Of a DNA stretch of 64,000 nt, positions 26,510-36,900 are shown one piece after another. The stretch lies in the NCBI GenBank assembly GCA_037132075.1, contig JBAXPV010000010.1, positions 1 through 64,000 of the forward strand, given 5' to 3'. The notes under the pieces are model-generated. The model saw nothing but the letters and a program-made list of their open reading frames with translations. It was not told where the DNA came from and did no database searches. A program made the translations under genes and the position numbers. Each line of letters opens with the position of its first letter. Within the stretch, counting starts at the first letter, position 1. This DNA comes from JBAXPV01 sp037132075 (GTDB lineage Bacteria > Bacteroidota > Bacteroidia > Bacteroidales > CAIXZF01).

Positions 26510-27354
26510 CAGTTTTGGAGAACAAAGTGGTAGGTGATCGTACCTTTTTGTTCTTCCGGAGCATCTGTATTGGAACTGAATTTTGCTTTCAAGGCAGCTT
26601 TGGTGGCCAGTTTAAAAAGAGCATCGCTTGAGGTCGTTGTTCCTCGCGCTCCTGCTTCGGCACGGCTTACCAGGCCTTCTTTACTTACCCATATTTTCAC
26701 GACAACGGTGCCTTGTTCGCGCAGGTTGTATTCGGGTTTTGGCAAATATTTGGCGGTCCTTCCATTCAGGTTAAATGAAGCACCACTTCCGTTGCCTGCG
26801 CCAGTTCCCTTTCCGAAGCCTTCACCGGTTCCATCACCTGAGCCAGGAGTGCCATAGTGGTTCTTGGCATACATGGAGCCTTCAGGGTTTCCCTGGTCAC
26901 CGGGTTTGCCGGTCTCCCCTTCACTTCCGCCTTTGTTCTTTTTCTTGAAGAGGGCATTGGGATTTACCACAGGGTCGTTAATTTTAATTGCAGCCGTGGT
27001 CACTTTCTTCGCATCAGGTTTTTTGCTGGTCTTAACAGCAACGGACTCTTCCGTTTCCTGGGTCAGAATTTGCTCATCCTGCCCGCTTTTCTGATCGGAC
27101 GTAACTGCCTCGCCGCTCACCTGGCTGATGTTTTTCGTCTCTACTGCCAGATATTCTTCCGGCTGCGTAGTTCCCGTTCCCTCATCGGATGTTCCGAAAT
27201 TGACTTCCAGCCCGGAACCTCCGCCTACCAATGGATAAGGAGGATTAGGTGTGTGCAGCACAAAGAAAAACAGGATAAGAAATACGATACCATGGAAAAG
27301 AACGGTTATCATTAAAGCCAGAGGCCTGTTCGTATTTTGAGTATCCTGTATCAT
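26509..27354 (-). CDS. TonB-family energy transducer with Gly-rich linker
   Basis: A 281-residue inner-membrane protein: one membrane anchor (about 14-33), a long linker, and a C-terminal TonB fold (about 205-281, YLPKPEYNLREQGTVVVKIW and the final TITYHFVLQN). The linker is rich in Gly, Ser and Thr near residues 145-200 instead of the Pro/Lys repeats of classic TonB. It probably transmits proton-motive force from ExbB-ExbD to outer-membrane transporters or envelope complexes. The start directly follows the exbD stop, and its stop overlaps folC. Confidence 0.82.
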   Translation of the reverse strand: MIQDTQNTNRPLALMITVLFHGIVFLILFFFVLHTPNPPYPLVGGGSGLEVNFGTSDEGTGTTQPEEYLAVETKNISQVSGEAVTSDQKSGQDEQILTQETEESVAVKTSKKPDAKKVTTAAIKINDPVVNPNALFKKKNKGGSEGETGKPGDQGNPEGSMYAKNHYGTPGSGDGTGEGFGKGTGAGNGSGASFNLNGRTAKYLPKPEYNLREQGTVVVKIWVSKEGLVSRAEAGARGTTTSSDALFKLATKAALKAKFSSNTDAPEEQKGTITYHFVLQN

Positions 27355-27756
27355 TTACTTTTGTGTCGTTTTGGTTGCAAGCACCATCTTGACTTGTATC
27401 TTATTGCCAATCTGTAAAATATCGACAAGGTCCTGAACTGTCAGGGCGCCATCAAAACGCAGCACAACAGTAGGCTCTTTGATGTTCGCAGTCGATTTTT
27501 GCAGTTCCGTTTCCAGTTTCTCAAAAGGGACCTCGACATTATTCACATAATATTGTTTTGAAGCCGTCACAGACAAAGAAATCTGTTGTTTGGAAATGGC
27601 TTGTGAAGTGGTCGCTTTTGGCAAAAGTAGCTTGACAACCGAGGGGTTAACCAGGGTCGAAATGATCAGAAAGAACAACAACAGGAAAAACATGATGTCA
27701 TTCAGAGAGCCGGTATAGACCTCCGCGGTGAATGAACTTCGTCTTCTGAGTTTCAT
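27355..27756 (-). CDS. exbD: ExbD/TolR-family biopolymer transport protein
   Basis: A 133-residue protein with one membrane helix that carries the essential Asp (TGSLNDIMFFLLLFFLI, Asp20), the proton-pathway residue of the ExbD/TolR family. The periplasmic remainder has the DLVDILQ pattern of the C-terminal domain. It lies between exbB (4-base gap) and tonB (no gap). Confidence 0.9.
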   Translation of the reverse strand: MKLRRRSSFTAEVYTGSLNDIMFFLLLFFLIISTLVNPSVVKLLLPKATTSQAISKQQISLSVTASKQYYVNNVEVPFEKLETELQKSTANIKEPTVVLRFDGALTVQDLVDILQIGNKIQVKMVLATKTTQK

Positions 27757-27759
27757 AAC

Positions 27760-28485
27760 TTATGCCTCCTTTTGAAGGATGTCCAAAAATTCAAGTGCAC
27801 TGTCTTCAAGCATAAAGATCACCTTGTCAAGCAGGATGTTTAAGTAATGAAAACCAGTAAAGGCCAAAACTCCGATAATCAGACCCGTGGCGCTTGTAAT
27901 CATCTTTTCATACAGTCCCCCGGCAATAATACCGATACTGATATTGTCTGTTAGTGAGATGTTATAGAAAATCTTGATAACACCCATGATCGTTCCGATG
28001 AATCCTAGCATGGGCGCGATTCCCGCTACGATTCCCAGGATCTTTAAATTTCTTTCCAGCTTTGACACTTCAAATTTACCAACACTCTCGAGTGAACGCT
28101 CAATTTCGTCAATGGGTTTCCCGATCCGCTCCAAACCCTTCTCGACCATTCGTGCCATCGGGGAATTCGTTGATTTACACAAGGCTTTGGCTGCATCAAG
28201 TTTGTAATCAAAGATGAAATCACGGATGTTGTGCATGAAATTCGCATTGATCTTACTCGCATTACGAATCGCAATCAATCGTTCAAAAAAGAAGTAAACT
28301 GAAAGCATCGACAAGAGAACTAATGGATACATGATGACTCCGCCAGCCAGAAAAAGATCCCATAAGGACATAGAATCCATGATTTGATGTGCGGGAGCTG
28401 CGGCAAGCTGCTGAACAGCCTTGTGAGCAGTATCTGTGGTAGCCGGACTTGCCGTGGTGATTTGCAAAATGATGCCTGTGATCAT
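27760..28485 (-). CDS. exbB: MotA/TolQ/ExbB proton channel family protein
   Basis: A 241-residue protein with three membrane segments (about 45-68, 155-180 and 195-220) and the family region GIVAGIAPMLGFIGTIMGVI followed by a Thr/Ser-rich third helix. It forms the stator-like channel with ExbD. The gene leads the exbB-exbD-tonB-folC operon. No clear promoter box was found in the 231 bases upstream. Whether it serves TonB transport or a Tol-like role cannot be told from sequence. Confidence 0.9.
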   Translation of the reverse strand: MITGIILQITTASPATTDTAHKAVQQLAAAPAHQIMDSMSLWDLFLAGGVIMYPLVLLSMLSVYFFFERLIAIRNASKINANFMHNIRDFIFDYKLDAAKALCKSTNSPMARMVEKGLERIGKPIDEIERSLESVGKFEVSKLERNLKILGIVAGIAPMLGFIGTIMGVIKIFYNISLTDNISIGIIAGGLYEKMITSATGLIIGVLAFTGFHYLNILLDKVIFMLEDSALEFLDILQKEA

Positions 28486-28716
28486 AGGATGCCAGAATTT
28501 AATGAAAGTTTATAAAATTAGAAATAATGCAGGATGATTAAGCCGGGGTGATCCTTTACTTTTAAACAGTGTAGTGTTAATTCTATCCCGCTGAATTTGA
28601 GTGATTATCCTGTAATTATTTCCACGGACTCCGTGTTTGCAGGCTGAAAAACGAAAGTTGATCCTGAATATTGCCTACTTAAGCTTGTAATTAATTAGAA
28701 TTTGGCAATGTGCTTT

Positions 28717-29781
28717 TCAGGGCAAATAAATACACCCACCGCAATGATCAGCCTTGCTGCCGGTAACAGCCGACAGGATGTTGTTTCTCCCTTGGATTCT
28801 TAACAAGCCAAGGAACGCAAAAATGAGCGCTTCTTTAAAATCCAGGCACAAAAGATCCGGTATGATTAGTCTGGAGTCTGTTTTTTCCTGTATTCTCTGG
28901 ATGAGAAAGTCATTTTTCGCCCCACCGCCGCTCGTCAGCACTTGTCCTGAGCCTTCAAGCTGCGTTGCCGCGGCAATTTTGTCACTGATGTGTTCCACAT
29001 AAGTCCTGAGCAAATCTGCAATAGGTAAGGCGTATTCTTCCAAAAGAGGGAAGATGACGGATTCTACCCATTCACGTCCTAAAGATTTTGGACCTTTCAT
29101 CTTGTAAAAATCCAGGCTATTCAAGCGTTCCAGGAGTTCTGAATTCACTTTGCCCGAGGCGGCTATTTTCCCACCGGCATCATAATCATGCCCCGCCTTC
29201 CGGGCAAGGGTATTGAGGACGATATTACAGGGACTGATGTCAAAGGCGAGCCTTTCATTGCCTTGCCGGAAGGAGATGTTACTAAAACCGCCCAGGTTCA
29301 GGCAATAATCATAAGCCCCAAAAAGAAGGGCATCGCCCAGCGGGACAAGTGGTGCGCCCTGACCACCCATGCCAACATCTTGTGTTCGGAAATCGCAAAC
29401 AACAGGCAAGCCCGAGCTGGCCGAAAGCAGAGCCCCGCTTCCAATTTGTAATGTCAATCCAAGCTCAGGCCGGTGAAAAACGGTATGCCCGTGTGAAGCG
29501 ATATAATCTGCTTTAAGGTTCGCAGTTTTCAGGAATTCCCTGGCGCTATTCCCCAGGTAATGCCCATAATCCAAATCAAGTTGTGTGAGGTCAAGCGCGC
29601 TTAACTGTTCGATTTGCTGAAGACGAGTCATCCATTCCAGAGAATAGGGGAGGGTCTCCGCAGTATCAATATTGTATTGCCAGCTCCCGTTTTCTTCAGA
29701 GAATGAACACAATGCCAGGTCCAGTCCATCCAGGGACGTCCCCGACATAAGGCCCAATATCTTTAACCGTGGTTCTTCCAT
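28717..29781 (-). CDS. anmK: Anhydro-N-acetylmuramic acid kinase
   Basis: AnmK phosphorylates and opens anhydro-MurNAc during recycling of peptidoglycan fragments. The protein of 354 residues starts ILGLMSGTSLDGLDLALCSF, the ATP-site signature, and carries ASHGHTVFHRP, CDFRTQDVGMGGQGAPLVP (catalytic Asp region) and NLGGFSNIS. It lies seven bases after murF and is surely co-transcribed with it, linking recycling to synthesis of the murein precursor. Confidence 0.93.
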   Translation of the reverse strand: MEEPRLKILGLMSGTSLDGLDLALCSFSEENGSWQYNIDTAETLPYSLEWMTRLQQIEQLSALDLTQLDLDYGHYLGNSAREFLKTANLKADYIASHGHTVFHRPELGLTLQIGSGALLSASSGLPVVCDFRTQDVGMGGQGAPLVPLGDALLFGAYDYCLNLGGFSNISFRQGNERLAFDISPCNIVLNTLARKAGHDYDAGGKIAASGKVNSELLERLNSLDFYKMKGPKSLGREWVESVIFPLLEEYALPIADLLRTYVEHISDKIAAATQLEGSGQVLTSGGGAKNDFLIQRIQEKTDSRLIIPDLLCLDFKEALIFAFLGLLRIQGRNNILSAVTGSKADHCGGCIYLP

Positions 29782-29788
29782 ATCGAAT

Positions 29789-31078
29789 CTATAGCACTTC
29801 CATGATCTTCTCCATCGTCAGTCCCCTCGACCCTTTCAGCAATACGGTATACCCGATTAAAGGATGCTTCCTGAGAAATTCTGAGGCAGCCTGGGCATCA
29901 GGAAAAGCAAGAAAATGGCTTGTTGTATTTGATTCCTGAAAACAAGGGCCAACAAGAATCACCTTGTCAAATTCCAAGTCCAGAAGTAAACGAATCACCC
30001 GCTGATGTTCAGCTTCACTCTCATCGCCGAGCTCAAGCATGTCCCCCAGAATCAGGAATTTCTTGTCAGCCTTGACTTTATGAAAATTACTGATGGCAGC
30101 CTGCATGCTGCTCGGGTTGGCATTGTAAGCATCCAGGAAAACGACATTAGTCCCTGTTTCGGCTAATTGCGAACGGTTGTTGGAAGGCGTGTAAATGGAT
30201 AGTGCATGGTTGATGACTTCAGTTGCGATATTTAGGTATTGGCCAACACTCAATGCTGCAAGCACATTCTCATAGTTATAATCGCCCAGAAGGTTTGTCT
30301 GAATAGTATGCTCCAGGTCCTTATATAAATATTTGAGCAAAAGCATTGGATTCGCGTCGTGTTCAGTACACAGGGTATTTACTGTATTTGACGTACCAAA
30401 GGTCCAACGGTTCATCCCCGTAGAAAGTTCCATCAGCAATTCGTTATCTGAATTGACAAAAACGAGACCTTTCTTCTGGCTTACTGCCTGATAAAGCGCC
30501 TTTTTTGTTTCAATGATTCCTTCCAGTCCTCCAAAGCCACCCAAATGTGCTTTCCCGATATTGGTTAGTATCCCCAGGGTCGGTTGTGCAATGGCACACA
30601 ATTCGGCAATCTCGCCCAGGTGGTTGGCCCCCATCTCAATCACTGCGATTTCTGTGTCTCTGGTGATTTCCAGCATCGTCAGCGGAACTCCGATATGGTT
30701 GTTCAGGTTTCCCTTTGTATAAAGAGTGTTGAAGGTGGTTTCCAGTACCGTTTTAACGAGTTCTTTGGTGGTTGTTTTTCCGTTTGAGCCGGTGATTCCG
30801 ATTACAGGAATATTAAGCATGTTTCTGTGAAAAGTAGCCAGGTCCTGGAGCGTTTTCAAGCTGTCTTCCACCACCACGATATTTTTTATACCATATAACA
30901 AGGGATCGTCTGCCACTACCAGTGAGGCCCCACTTTCGAGTGCCTCATGCGCAAAATTGTTCCCATTGAAGTTTGGCCCATGGATCCCAAAAAAGATGCC
31001 ACCGGCAGGCATGTTCCTGCTGTCGGTGCTCACCTTGGGGTGAAGCAGGAAGTGCTGATATAATTCTTGGATTTCCAT
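29789..31078 (-). CDS. murF: UDP-MurNAc-tripeptide:D-alanyl-D-alanine ligase
   Basis: The canonical stand-alone MurF of 429 residues. Motifs: SRNMPAGGIFFGI near the N-terminus, P-loop GITGSNGKTTTKE, EMGANHLGEI, NIGKAHLGGFG and DAYNANPSS, all intact, in contrast to the fused copy at 5237. It attaches D-Ala-D-Ala to the tripeptide precursor. The ATG comes only a few bases after the U-tract of the gldJ terminator, leaving no room for an ordinary promoter, so expression probably depends on read-through. It is followed by anmK. Confidence 0.94.
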   Translation of the reverse strand: MEIQELYQHFLLHPKVSTDSRNMPAGGIFFGIHGPNFNGNNFAHEALESGASLVVADDPLLYGIKNIVVVEDSLKTLQDLATFHRNMLNIPVIGITGSNGKTTTKELVKTVLETTFNTLYTKGNLNNHIGVPLTMLEITRDTEIAVIEMGANHLGEIAELCAIAQPTLGILTNIGKAHLGGFGGLEGIIETKKALYQAVSQKKGLVFVNSDNELLMELSTGMNRWTFGTSNTVNTLCTEHDANPMLLLKYLYKDLEHTIQTNLLGDYNYENVLAALSVGQYLNIATEVINHALSIYTPSNNRSQLAETGTNVVFLDAYNANPSSMQAAISNFHKVKADKKFLILGDMLELGDESEAEHQRVIRLLLDLEFDKVILVGPCFQESNTTSHFLAFPDAQAASEFLRKHPLIGYTVLLKGSRGLTMEKIMEVL

Positions 31079-31082
31079 ATTA

Positions 31083-31120
31083 AAAAAAAGACCCCATTAG
31101 CGAATTGTTAATGGGGTCTG
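31083..31120 (-). terminator. Rho-independent terminator between gldJ and murF
   Basis: On the minus strand, AGACCCCATTA (31120-31110) pairs with TAATGGGGTCT (31100-31090) around a 9-base loop, followed directly by a run of eight T. It ends the gldJ transcript 17 bases after its stop and stops just before the murF ATG, so it may also act as an attenuator of murF. Confidence 0.88.
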
Positions 31121-31136
31121 ATTATCAAGTTTCTTT

Positions 31137-32621
31137 TTATTTCTTTCCACCCTGGCCGATCGGACTGCCGACCCTAACCATGGCACAACGGAAGCCGATA
31201 TAGTCGGTAGCCTGTTGTTCGTCCATAAACCTCCTGGCTCCGGGGGAGATCCAATAGGCACGGTCACGCCATGATCCGCCTTTGAAAACGCGGGCTTTAT
31301 CATTGAGCATGGAGGTCAGTGAATAATCATACATAAACTTAGAGGTGTTTCCTTCAGGGACTTCCATCCAGTCCTTTGCAATCGTAGAAGCAAAGTCACC
31401 ATCCAGATAATTGATGTTATCCGCTTTGCGGTAGTTTCTGCGGTTAAGACTTTCTTCAGTGGTGACATCACGCCAAACGATCTGTCCAAGGCTATCTTTT
31501 TCCTGGATATAACCTTCGTTGTCTCTTTTCTGAGTTTTGTAAACATTACCTCTGAATGGACGGAAATCAGCCATATCTTCAGCACTTAACGGACGGTATA
31601 CATCCATGACCCATTCAGCAACATTGCCAGCCATATTATAAAGGCCATAATCATTAGGCCAATATGAAAATACAGGTGCGGTAACATCGGCAGCATCATT
31701 CAGGTTGCCTGCAACACCCATATAATCACCTCTGCCTCTGACGAAGTTAGCGGTGAAGTTTCCATAGAATTTATCATCTGTAGTACGGGCATAGCTGCCA
31801 TTCCATGGATATGTTCTTCTCTCTATAATTCTTTCATATTGTGTATTGCCGATCAGGCCCAATGCAGCAAATTCCCATTCTGCTTCAGTGGGGAGCCTGT
31901 AACGTGGCAGCAGGATGCCATCTTCCATTTTTACTTTACGCTCACCGGTTCCGGAAGGGTTAAGGTCTTGTAAAGGATTAACAACCAAGCCTTCATATTG
32001 TCCGGAGAGATAAGAATCGGTGTTGAAATTGTTTTCATTACGCTGATCAGGATCCCAATCGAGTACACCTTGGTTAACAAGAATCATTTCATTTACCCGG
32101 TCAGTTCTCCAGGCACAATAAGCATTGGCTTGTTGCCAGTTTACGCCGACAACAGGGTAGTCACGATAGGCAGGATGACGAAGATAAAGCTCGACAAAGG
32201 GCTCATTAAAAGCCAAACGATCACGCCATACAAGAGTGTCAGGAAGTGCTTTTTTGTAAACCTCGGGATAATCGGCAGAATAAACGCGACTGAGCCAATA
32301 GAGATATTCCAGGTAATCGAGGTTGCTAACTTCGGTTTCATCCATATAGAATGAAGAAACAGTCACACGCCTGGGGATATTATTCCAGTCGTAATTGACA
32401 TTGTCTTCAGTGGTTCCCATGGTAAAGGTACCACCTTCAATAAGGACCAGACCGGGGCCTGTAGCTTGCTCAATAAATGGAGCAACTTCAAAACCACCAT
32501 TACTTGAATTATTATATTCCCAGCCGGTACTCTTTGAATATTCTTTTTTGCAGGAGACCAGCCCGAATAAAAGGGGTGTCATCAACAACAACCCTATCAG
32601 GATGTTTCTTTTCCGTGTCAT
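31137..32621 (-). CDS. gldJ: Gliding motility / T9SS lipoprotein GldJ
   Basis: A 494-residue outer-envelope lipoprotein (lipobox LVSC, Cys24) with a formylglycine-generating-enzyme-like (SUMF1) fold. Landmarks are IEGGTFTMGTTEDN, RRVTVSSFYMDETEVSNLDY, YRLPTEAEWEFAALG, MAGNVAEWVMDVYRP and RVFKGGSWRDRAYW. GldJ and GldK share this fold; the neighbourhood with porU/porV and murF matches GldJ of flavobacteria, and the length is closer to GldJ. GldJ stabilises GldK and is needed for gliding and T9SS function in Flavobacterium. It is 37 bases after the porP/sprF-like gene. Confidence 0.85.
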   Translation of the reverse strand: MTRKRNILIGLLLMTPLLFGLVSCKKEYSKSTGWEYNNSSNGGFEVAPFIEQATGPGLVLIEGGTFTMGTTEDNVNYDWNNIPRRVTVSSFYMDETEVSNLDYLEYLYWLSRVYSADYPEVYKKALPDTLVWRDRLAFNEPFVELYLRHPAYRDYPVVGVNWQQANAYCAWRTDRVNEMILVNQGVLDWDPDQRNENNFNTDSYLSGQYEGLVVNPLQDLNPSGTGERKVKMEDGILLPRYRLPTEAEWEFAALGLIGNTQYERIIERRTYPWNGSYARTTDDKFYGNFTANFVRGRGDYMGVAGNLNDAADVTAPVFSYWPNDYGLYNMAGNVAEWVMDVYRPLSAEDMADFRPFRGNVYKTQKRDNEGYIQEKDSLGQIVWRDVTTEESLNRRNYRKADNINYLDGDFASTIAKDWMEVPEGNTSKFMYDYSLTSMLNDKARVFKGGSWRDRAYWISPGARRFMDEQQATDYIGFRCAMVRVGSPIGQGGKK

Positions 32622-32658
32622 ATTGAGCTAAGGTTTTTTTACGGTAAGGGAGATTAAA

Positions 32659-33657
32659 CTAAAAAGTAGGACAATTTATTGTTCTCAGGTGTTTCTTCTT
32701 GGGCGGACAAGGGAACATGAAAGCCATTGAGATTTCATGTGCTCCCCCTGTAATGTTGGTCAGCTTGGAAGTGGTGAGGTCATAACTATATCCGAAATTG
32801 AACCAGCTTTGCTGAAAGCCGGCAAGGAAAATAATAGCATCAGCATTGTGAAAATTCTGACGAAACCATAGTCCGCCGACAAAAGGGTAGCGGTTAAAAT
32901 AAAGTCCATAATTGATTTGCTGGAAATGTTGTTGCTGTTGGAAAAGCACATTTACAGATAAGGTAGGATCTTCCATAGCCCGGTTGTGAGAGCTTCTTTT
33001 CATCAGGTCAATCACATAACCGCCATGAACAGTCAGTTTCATGTTTAACTTACTGCTTACGTCACTATAAAATCCTTCATTTGGCTGGGTAAGGTGGTTT
33101 ACCCCAAAGCCCAGGTAAAAGCTACGGCTGTTCGACAAAACCATTCCAGCTGAAAAATCAGCAAAGCCTTTTGTCAGTTTTGCAGGTTGTTTTTCTTGGG
33201 TATTGTAGACAAAACCGAACCTCGGATCAATCATATCCGGGAAAGTAAGTTTCTGCCAGTCGATTTTTCGTTGAAAATACGTGGCTTCAAAACCCGCATT
33301 TAAGAATAAATTCCTGTTTATTGTCAGCCTGTATGAGTAAATTCCACTAGCGGTTGTGGTTTGAAGCGCGCCTTCACCTGCCTGGTCATTCATGAAAATC
33401 AATCCGACACCGCCGGAAATCCTATCCATATACATGTCGCAGGATGCGCTAAAAGTCTTGTAAGTCCCCGCAATCGCAGGCCATTGGTTGCGATAATTCA
33501 GATTGACCCTTGGGCATATATTTGACCCTGCCAGCGCGGGGTTCAAGTACAAAGGGTTCGCATAAAATTGCGAAAAAATTGGGTCTTGTGTATGGCCTGG
33601 TTTTCCCATTAAAATGAGAATAGCAGCCACCCAGATGAAAGTTAGCTTCTTGACCAT
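32659..33657 (-). CDS. PorP/SprF-family outer-membrane protein
   Basis: A 332-residue protein with a signal peptide (about 23 residues, ending GHTQ) and the family opening DPIFSQFYANPLYLNPALAG. The rest alternates like a beta-barrel, with repeated aromatic strand ends. PorP/SprF proteins work with the T9SS and help deliver or anchor gliding adhesins and other type B cargo. It is transcribed with gldJ and diverges from porU, so all four T9SS genes are contiguous. No adjacent sprB-like giant adhesin was found. Confidence 0.87.
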   Translation of the reverse strand: MVKKLTFIWVAAILILMGKPGHTQDPIFSQFYANPLYLNPALAGSNICPRVNLNYRNQWPAIAGTYKTFSASCDMYMDRISGGVGLIFMNDQAGEGALQTTTASGIYSYRLTINRNLFLNAGFEATYFQRKIDWQKLTFPDMIDPRFGFVYNTQEKQPAKLTKGFADFSAGMVLSNSRSFYLGFGVNHLTQPNEGFYSDVSSKLNMKLTVHGGYVIDLMKRSSHNRAMEDPTLSVNVLFQQQQHFQQINYGLYFNRYPFVGGLWFRQNFHNADAIIFLAGFQQSWFNFGYSYDLTTSKLTNITGGAHEISMAFMFPCPPKKKHLRTINCPTF

Positions 33658-33933
33658 ACGCTTCCTTAAAGAGTCAGTTGTTTTGAGAACACAATATTAC
33701 GAAAATTTCTTAAAAAAACTTTTTAACTGAATATTTGTTTTTAGAATAATAGTTTGAAGAAGGTTTTCAGACTAAAAATCAGGTGTCAGCATTAGTGCAT
33801 TATACAGCAAACACTGAGTTTGGGTTACATTAGATTGTATCTTTATCTCCATAAAATAAATTATCATTTTTTAAGTTATTAAGAATCACGGCTGATAAAA
33901 TACCCCCTGCTTCTCTGTTCAACCCCATCTGTT
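33658..33933. promoter_or_regulatory. Divergent regulatory region porP/sprF-like - porU
   Basis: 276 AT-rich bases without a gene. On the plus strand, TATCTTTA (33838-33845), a near match to TAnnTTTG, is preceded by TTTG (33819-33822) with a 15-base spacer; it would give porU a leader of about 80 bases. On the minus strand TAATATTG near 33700 is a weaker candidate for the porP-like gene. Confidence 0.35.
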
Positions 33934-36900
33934 ATGAAGAAAATATTTTTACTCCTCATACTTCTCTCTCTGATAACCAATGTATTTTCAGAGAATTTGC
34001 CTGTTGAACAAGTGAAATGGAGCGGAATCCGTTCATCAAAGGATAACACAGGGAAAGAAATAAAATTCTTATACTTCGCCGGAGCAAGCTATTTGGGTGA
34101 TCAATCAAACATTCCTGTGCTTAACCTTCAGTATCCACTGAATACTCCTGATCTTCTTGTGACAGCGGCAATTGTGAATCCTGTATTTCAGGAACTTAGC
34201 CCGGATGAACTCCAGGTAATTGATCAGTCTTTAAACATAGGAGCCGAAATCTTCCCCAAATGTTCTGTTGGGATCATTCAAAAGAAGGCTTACGCCTTGG
34301 TGAATTTAACACCATTGCGAAGGAACCCCCTTACAAACCAGCTTGAAAAACTACTATCTTATCAGATTGAGCTCATCGAAGCACCAAAACCGGGTCCTAC
34401 CATTGCAGAGCAAACCAGTACTTATGCCTCTTCCTCAGTACTTGGATCAGGAAACTGGCTTAAGTTTGCCATCAACCAGACTGGGGTTTATAAACTCACT
34501 TATAATGACTTACAAGCCATGGGGCTGGACGTGTTAACGCTTGACCCAAGGAATATCCGGATTTATGGGAACGGAAGTAGTCCGCTGCCTGAAGCCAATG
34601 CAGGTTTCCGCTATGACGACTTAAGGGAAAATGCGATTCAGGTTGTCGGACAGGATGATGGGAAATTTGACCCGGCTGATTATATCCTTTTTTATGGAAC
34701 CGCTCCGGTTCAATGGGTATATAGCACACTCAAAAAAAGGCTTGTCCACAAACCCAATTATTATACCGATTACACCTATTACTTTATTACAGCAGACCTC
34801 GGCCCAGGCCTTAGATTGAAAATGGCCCCGCTCGTAACACAGGTCTCTAACAAACAGCTTACTGTATTTGATGATTATGCAGTTCATGACCTTGACCAGT
34901 TTAACTTGATAAAGTCAGGTAAAACATGGTATGGTGAAAAATTTGATCTGAAACTGAGTTATGATCTCCCTCCATTCTTCTTTCCTAATGTTGTAACGGA
35001 TTCAATGGTTACCATGGAAACTGACGTGGCAGCCAGATCCACTTCAGTCAGTTATTTCAAGGTAAAAGTCAATGGGGGTGAAGCAGCCAGCTTTAGTGTC
35101 CCGGCATACAACCCCAACGCATTTAATACTGATTTTGCCCTGACTTCCACCTCTGTTAAAAAGTTTTACCTTGACCAGGATAACAACCCACTTACAGTCA
35201 GCTATGTACCTTATGTGTCAGGATCAATAGGATGGCTGAATTATATTGAGATGACTGTCTTGAGGCAACTGAAAATGGTTGACCACCAGATGAATTTCAG
35301 AAGTTTGTCCAGTGTGGGAATAGGTAAGGTTTCCGCTTTTAATTTGACCGGGATAACCGCCGCTTCTATGCGTTTCTGGGATGTCACTGATCCGACACGT
35401 CCGCTCGAACGTCCTTCCGAAGCAATCACTGACGGGCTAAAAATAACAGTCCCGACTGATTCTCTCAGAGAATTTATCGCTTTTGACGGGACTTCTTATC
35501 TCAGCATAAGTTCCTCTCAGAAGATAAGTAACCAAAACCTTCATGCCCTCGGTGATTATGACATGCTCATCGTTTATGCCCCTGAATTCGAGGATCAAGT
35601 CAACAAACTGATGGAGATTCATCAGAATCAAGGTTTACATATTGTAAAAGCTACACCTGCCGCAATCTTTAATGAATTTTCTTCTGGTTGCCAGGATATG
35701 TGTGCCATTCGTGACTTCTCAAGGATGCTGTACAACAGGGCAGCCCCTGGAAAAGAGCTGAAATACCTTCTTTTATTTGGAGATGCTTCTTATGATTTTA
35801 AACAACGGATTTCAAACAACACCAATTTTATTCTGACGTATCAGTCATTGAATTCATTACGGCCAACCGAGTCTTATGCTACTGACGATTTTTTTGGCCT
35901 TTTAGATCCCAATGAGGGAGATAATTGTACGGGGAACCTTGACCTTGGTATCGGTCGTTTTCCTGTAAAAACAAAAGAAGAGGCTGATGCAGTAATTAAT
36001 AAAATCGAGCGTTACCTCGGGATGTCTGATGGTGCCGGGCAAGGTGCCGGATTTTCGAACAATGTACCCAGGCTGAGCGATTGGCGGAATACCATTTGTT
36101 TCGTGGCAGATGATGAGGACCAGAATATGCATATCGACCAGGCAGAAGACCTGGCTGCGCAGGTAAATGGGGCAAACCATGAATATAATCTGGACAAAAT
36201 TTATTTTGATTCATACGTCCAGGTATCCACTCCTGGCGGGAACCGTTTCCCGGATGTACAGGCTGCGATCAACAAAAGAGTGGCAAAGGGAGCATTGATC
36301 ATTAATTATACGGGGCATGGAGGAGAAACCGGCTGGGCTCATGAACGGGTTTTGGAGATTTCTGATATCAATAGCTGGGAAAATACACAAGCAATGCCGG
36401 TTTTTGTAACGGCAACCTGTGAATTCAGTCGTTTTGATGACCCTGAGCGGAATTCTGCCGGGGAACTGGTATTTTTAAATCCAAACGGCGGTGGAATCTC
36501 ATTATTTACAACCACGCGCTTGTCGTTCGCAGCCACAAACTTTGCACTGAACATGAATTTCTATCAGCATGCCTTTGAAAAGATCAACGGTGGCTATCCC
36601 AATTTCGAAATGATTACAGGAGGCTATCCAAATATGGGAGATGTGATGCGTAAAGCAAAAACGCCCTCAAATCCACAAATTCTCAATTTTGTGCTTTTAG
36701 GTGATCCTGCGCTAGCAATAGCCTATCCATTAAACAGGGTGGTGACAACAACACTGAACGGGAAAGCTGTCGGGACGAGCCCGGATACGATCAAAGCATT
36801 TACCTATGTGACTTTATCCGGATACATTAGAAATGATGTGGGCGCGAAAGTAACTTCATTTAATGGATCTATCTACCCGACGGTTTTTGACAAACCGGTT

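Noticed and set aside
28486..28716. Small gene or RNA in the exbB-anmK gap
   Set aside because: 231 AT-rich bases with no convincing frame, tRNA-like fold, promoter box or strong hairpin.
31137..32621. GldK instead of GldJ
   Set aside because: Both share the SUMF1-like fold, but the porU/porV and murF context and the absence of gldL/gldM downstream favour GldJ.
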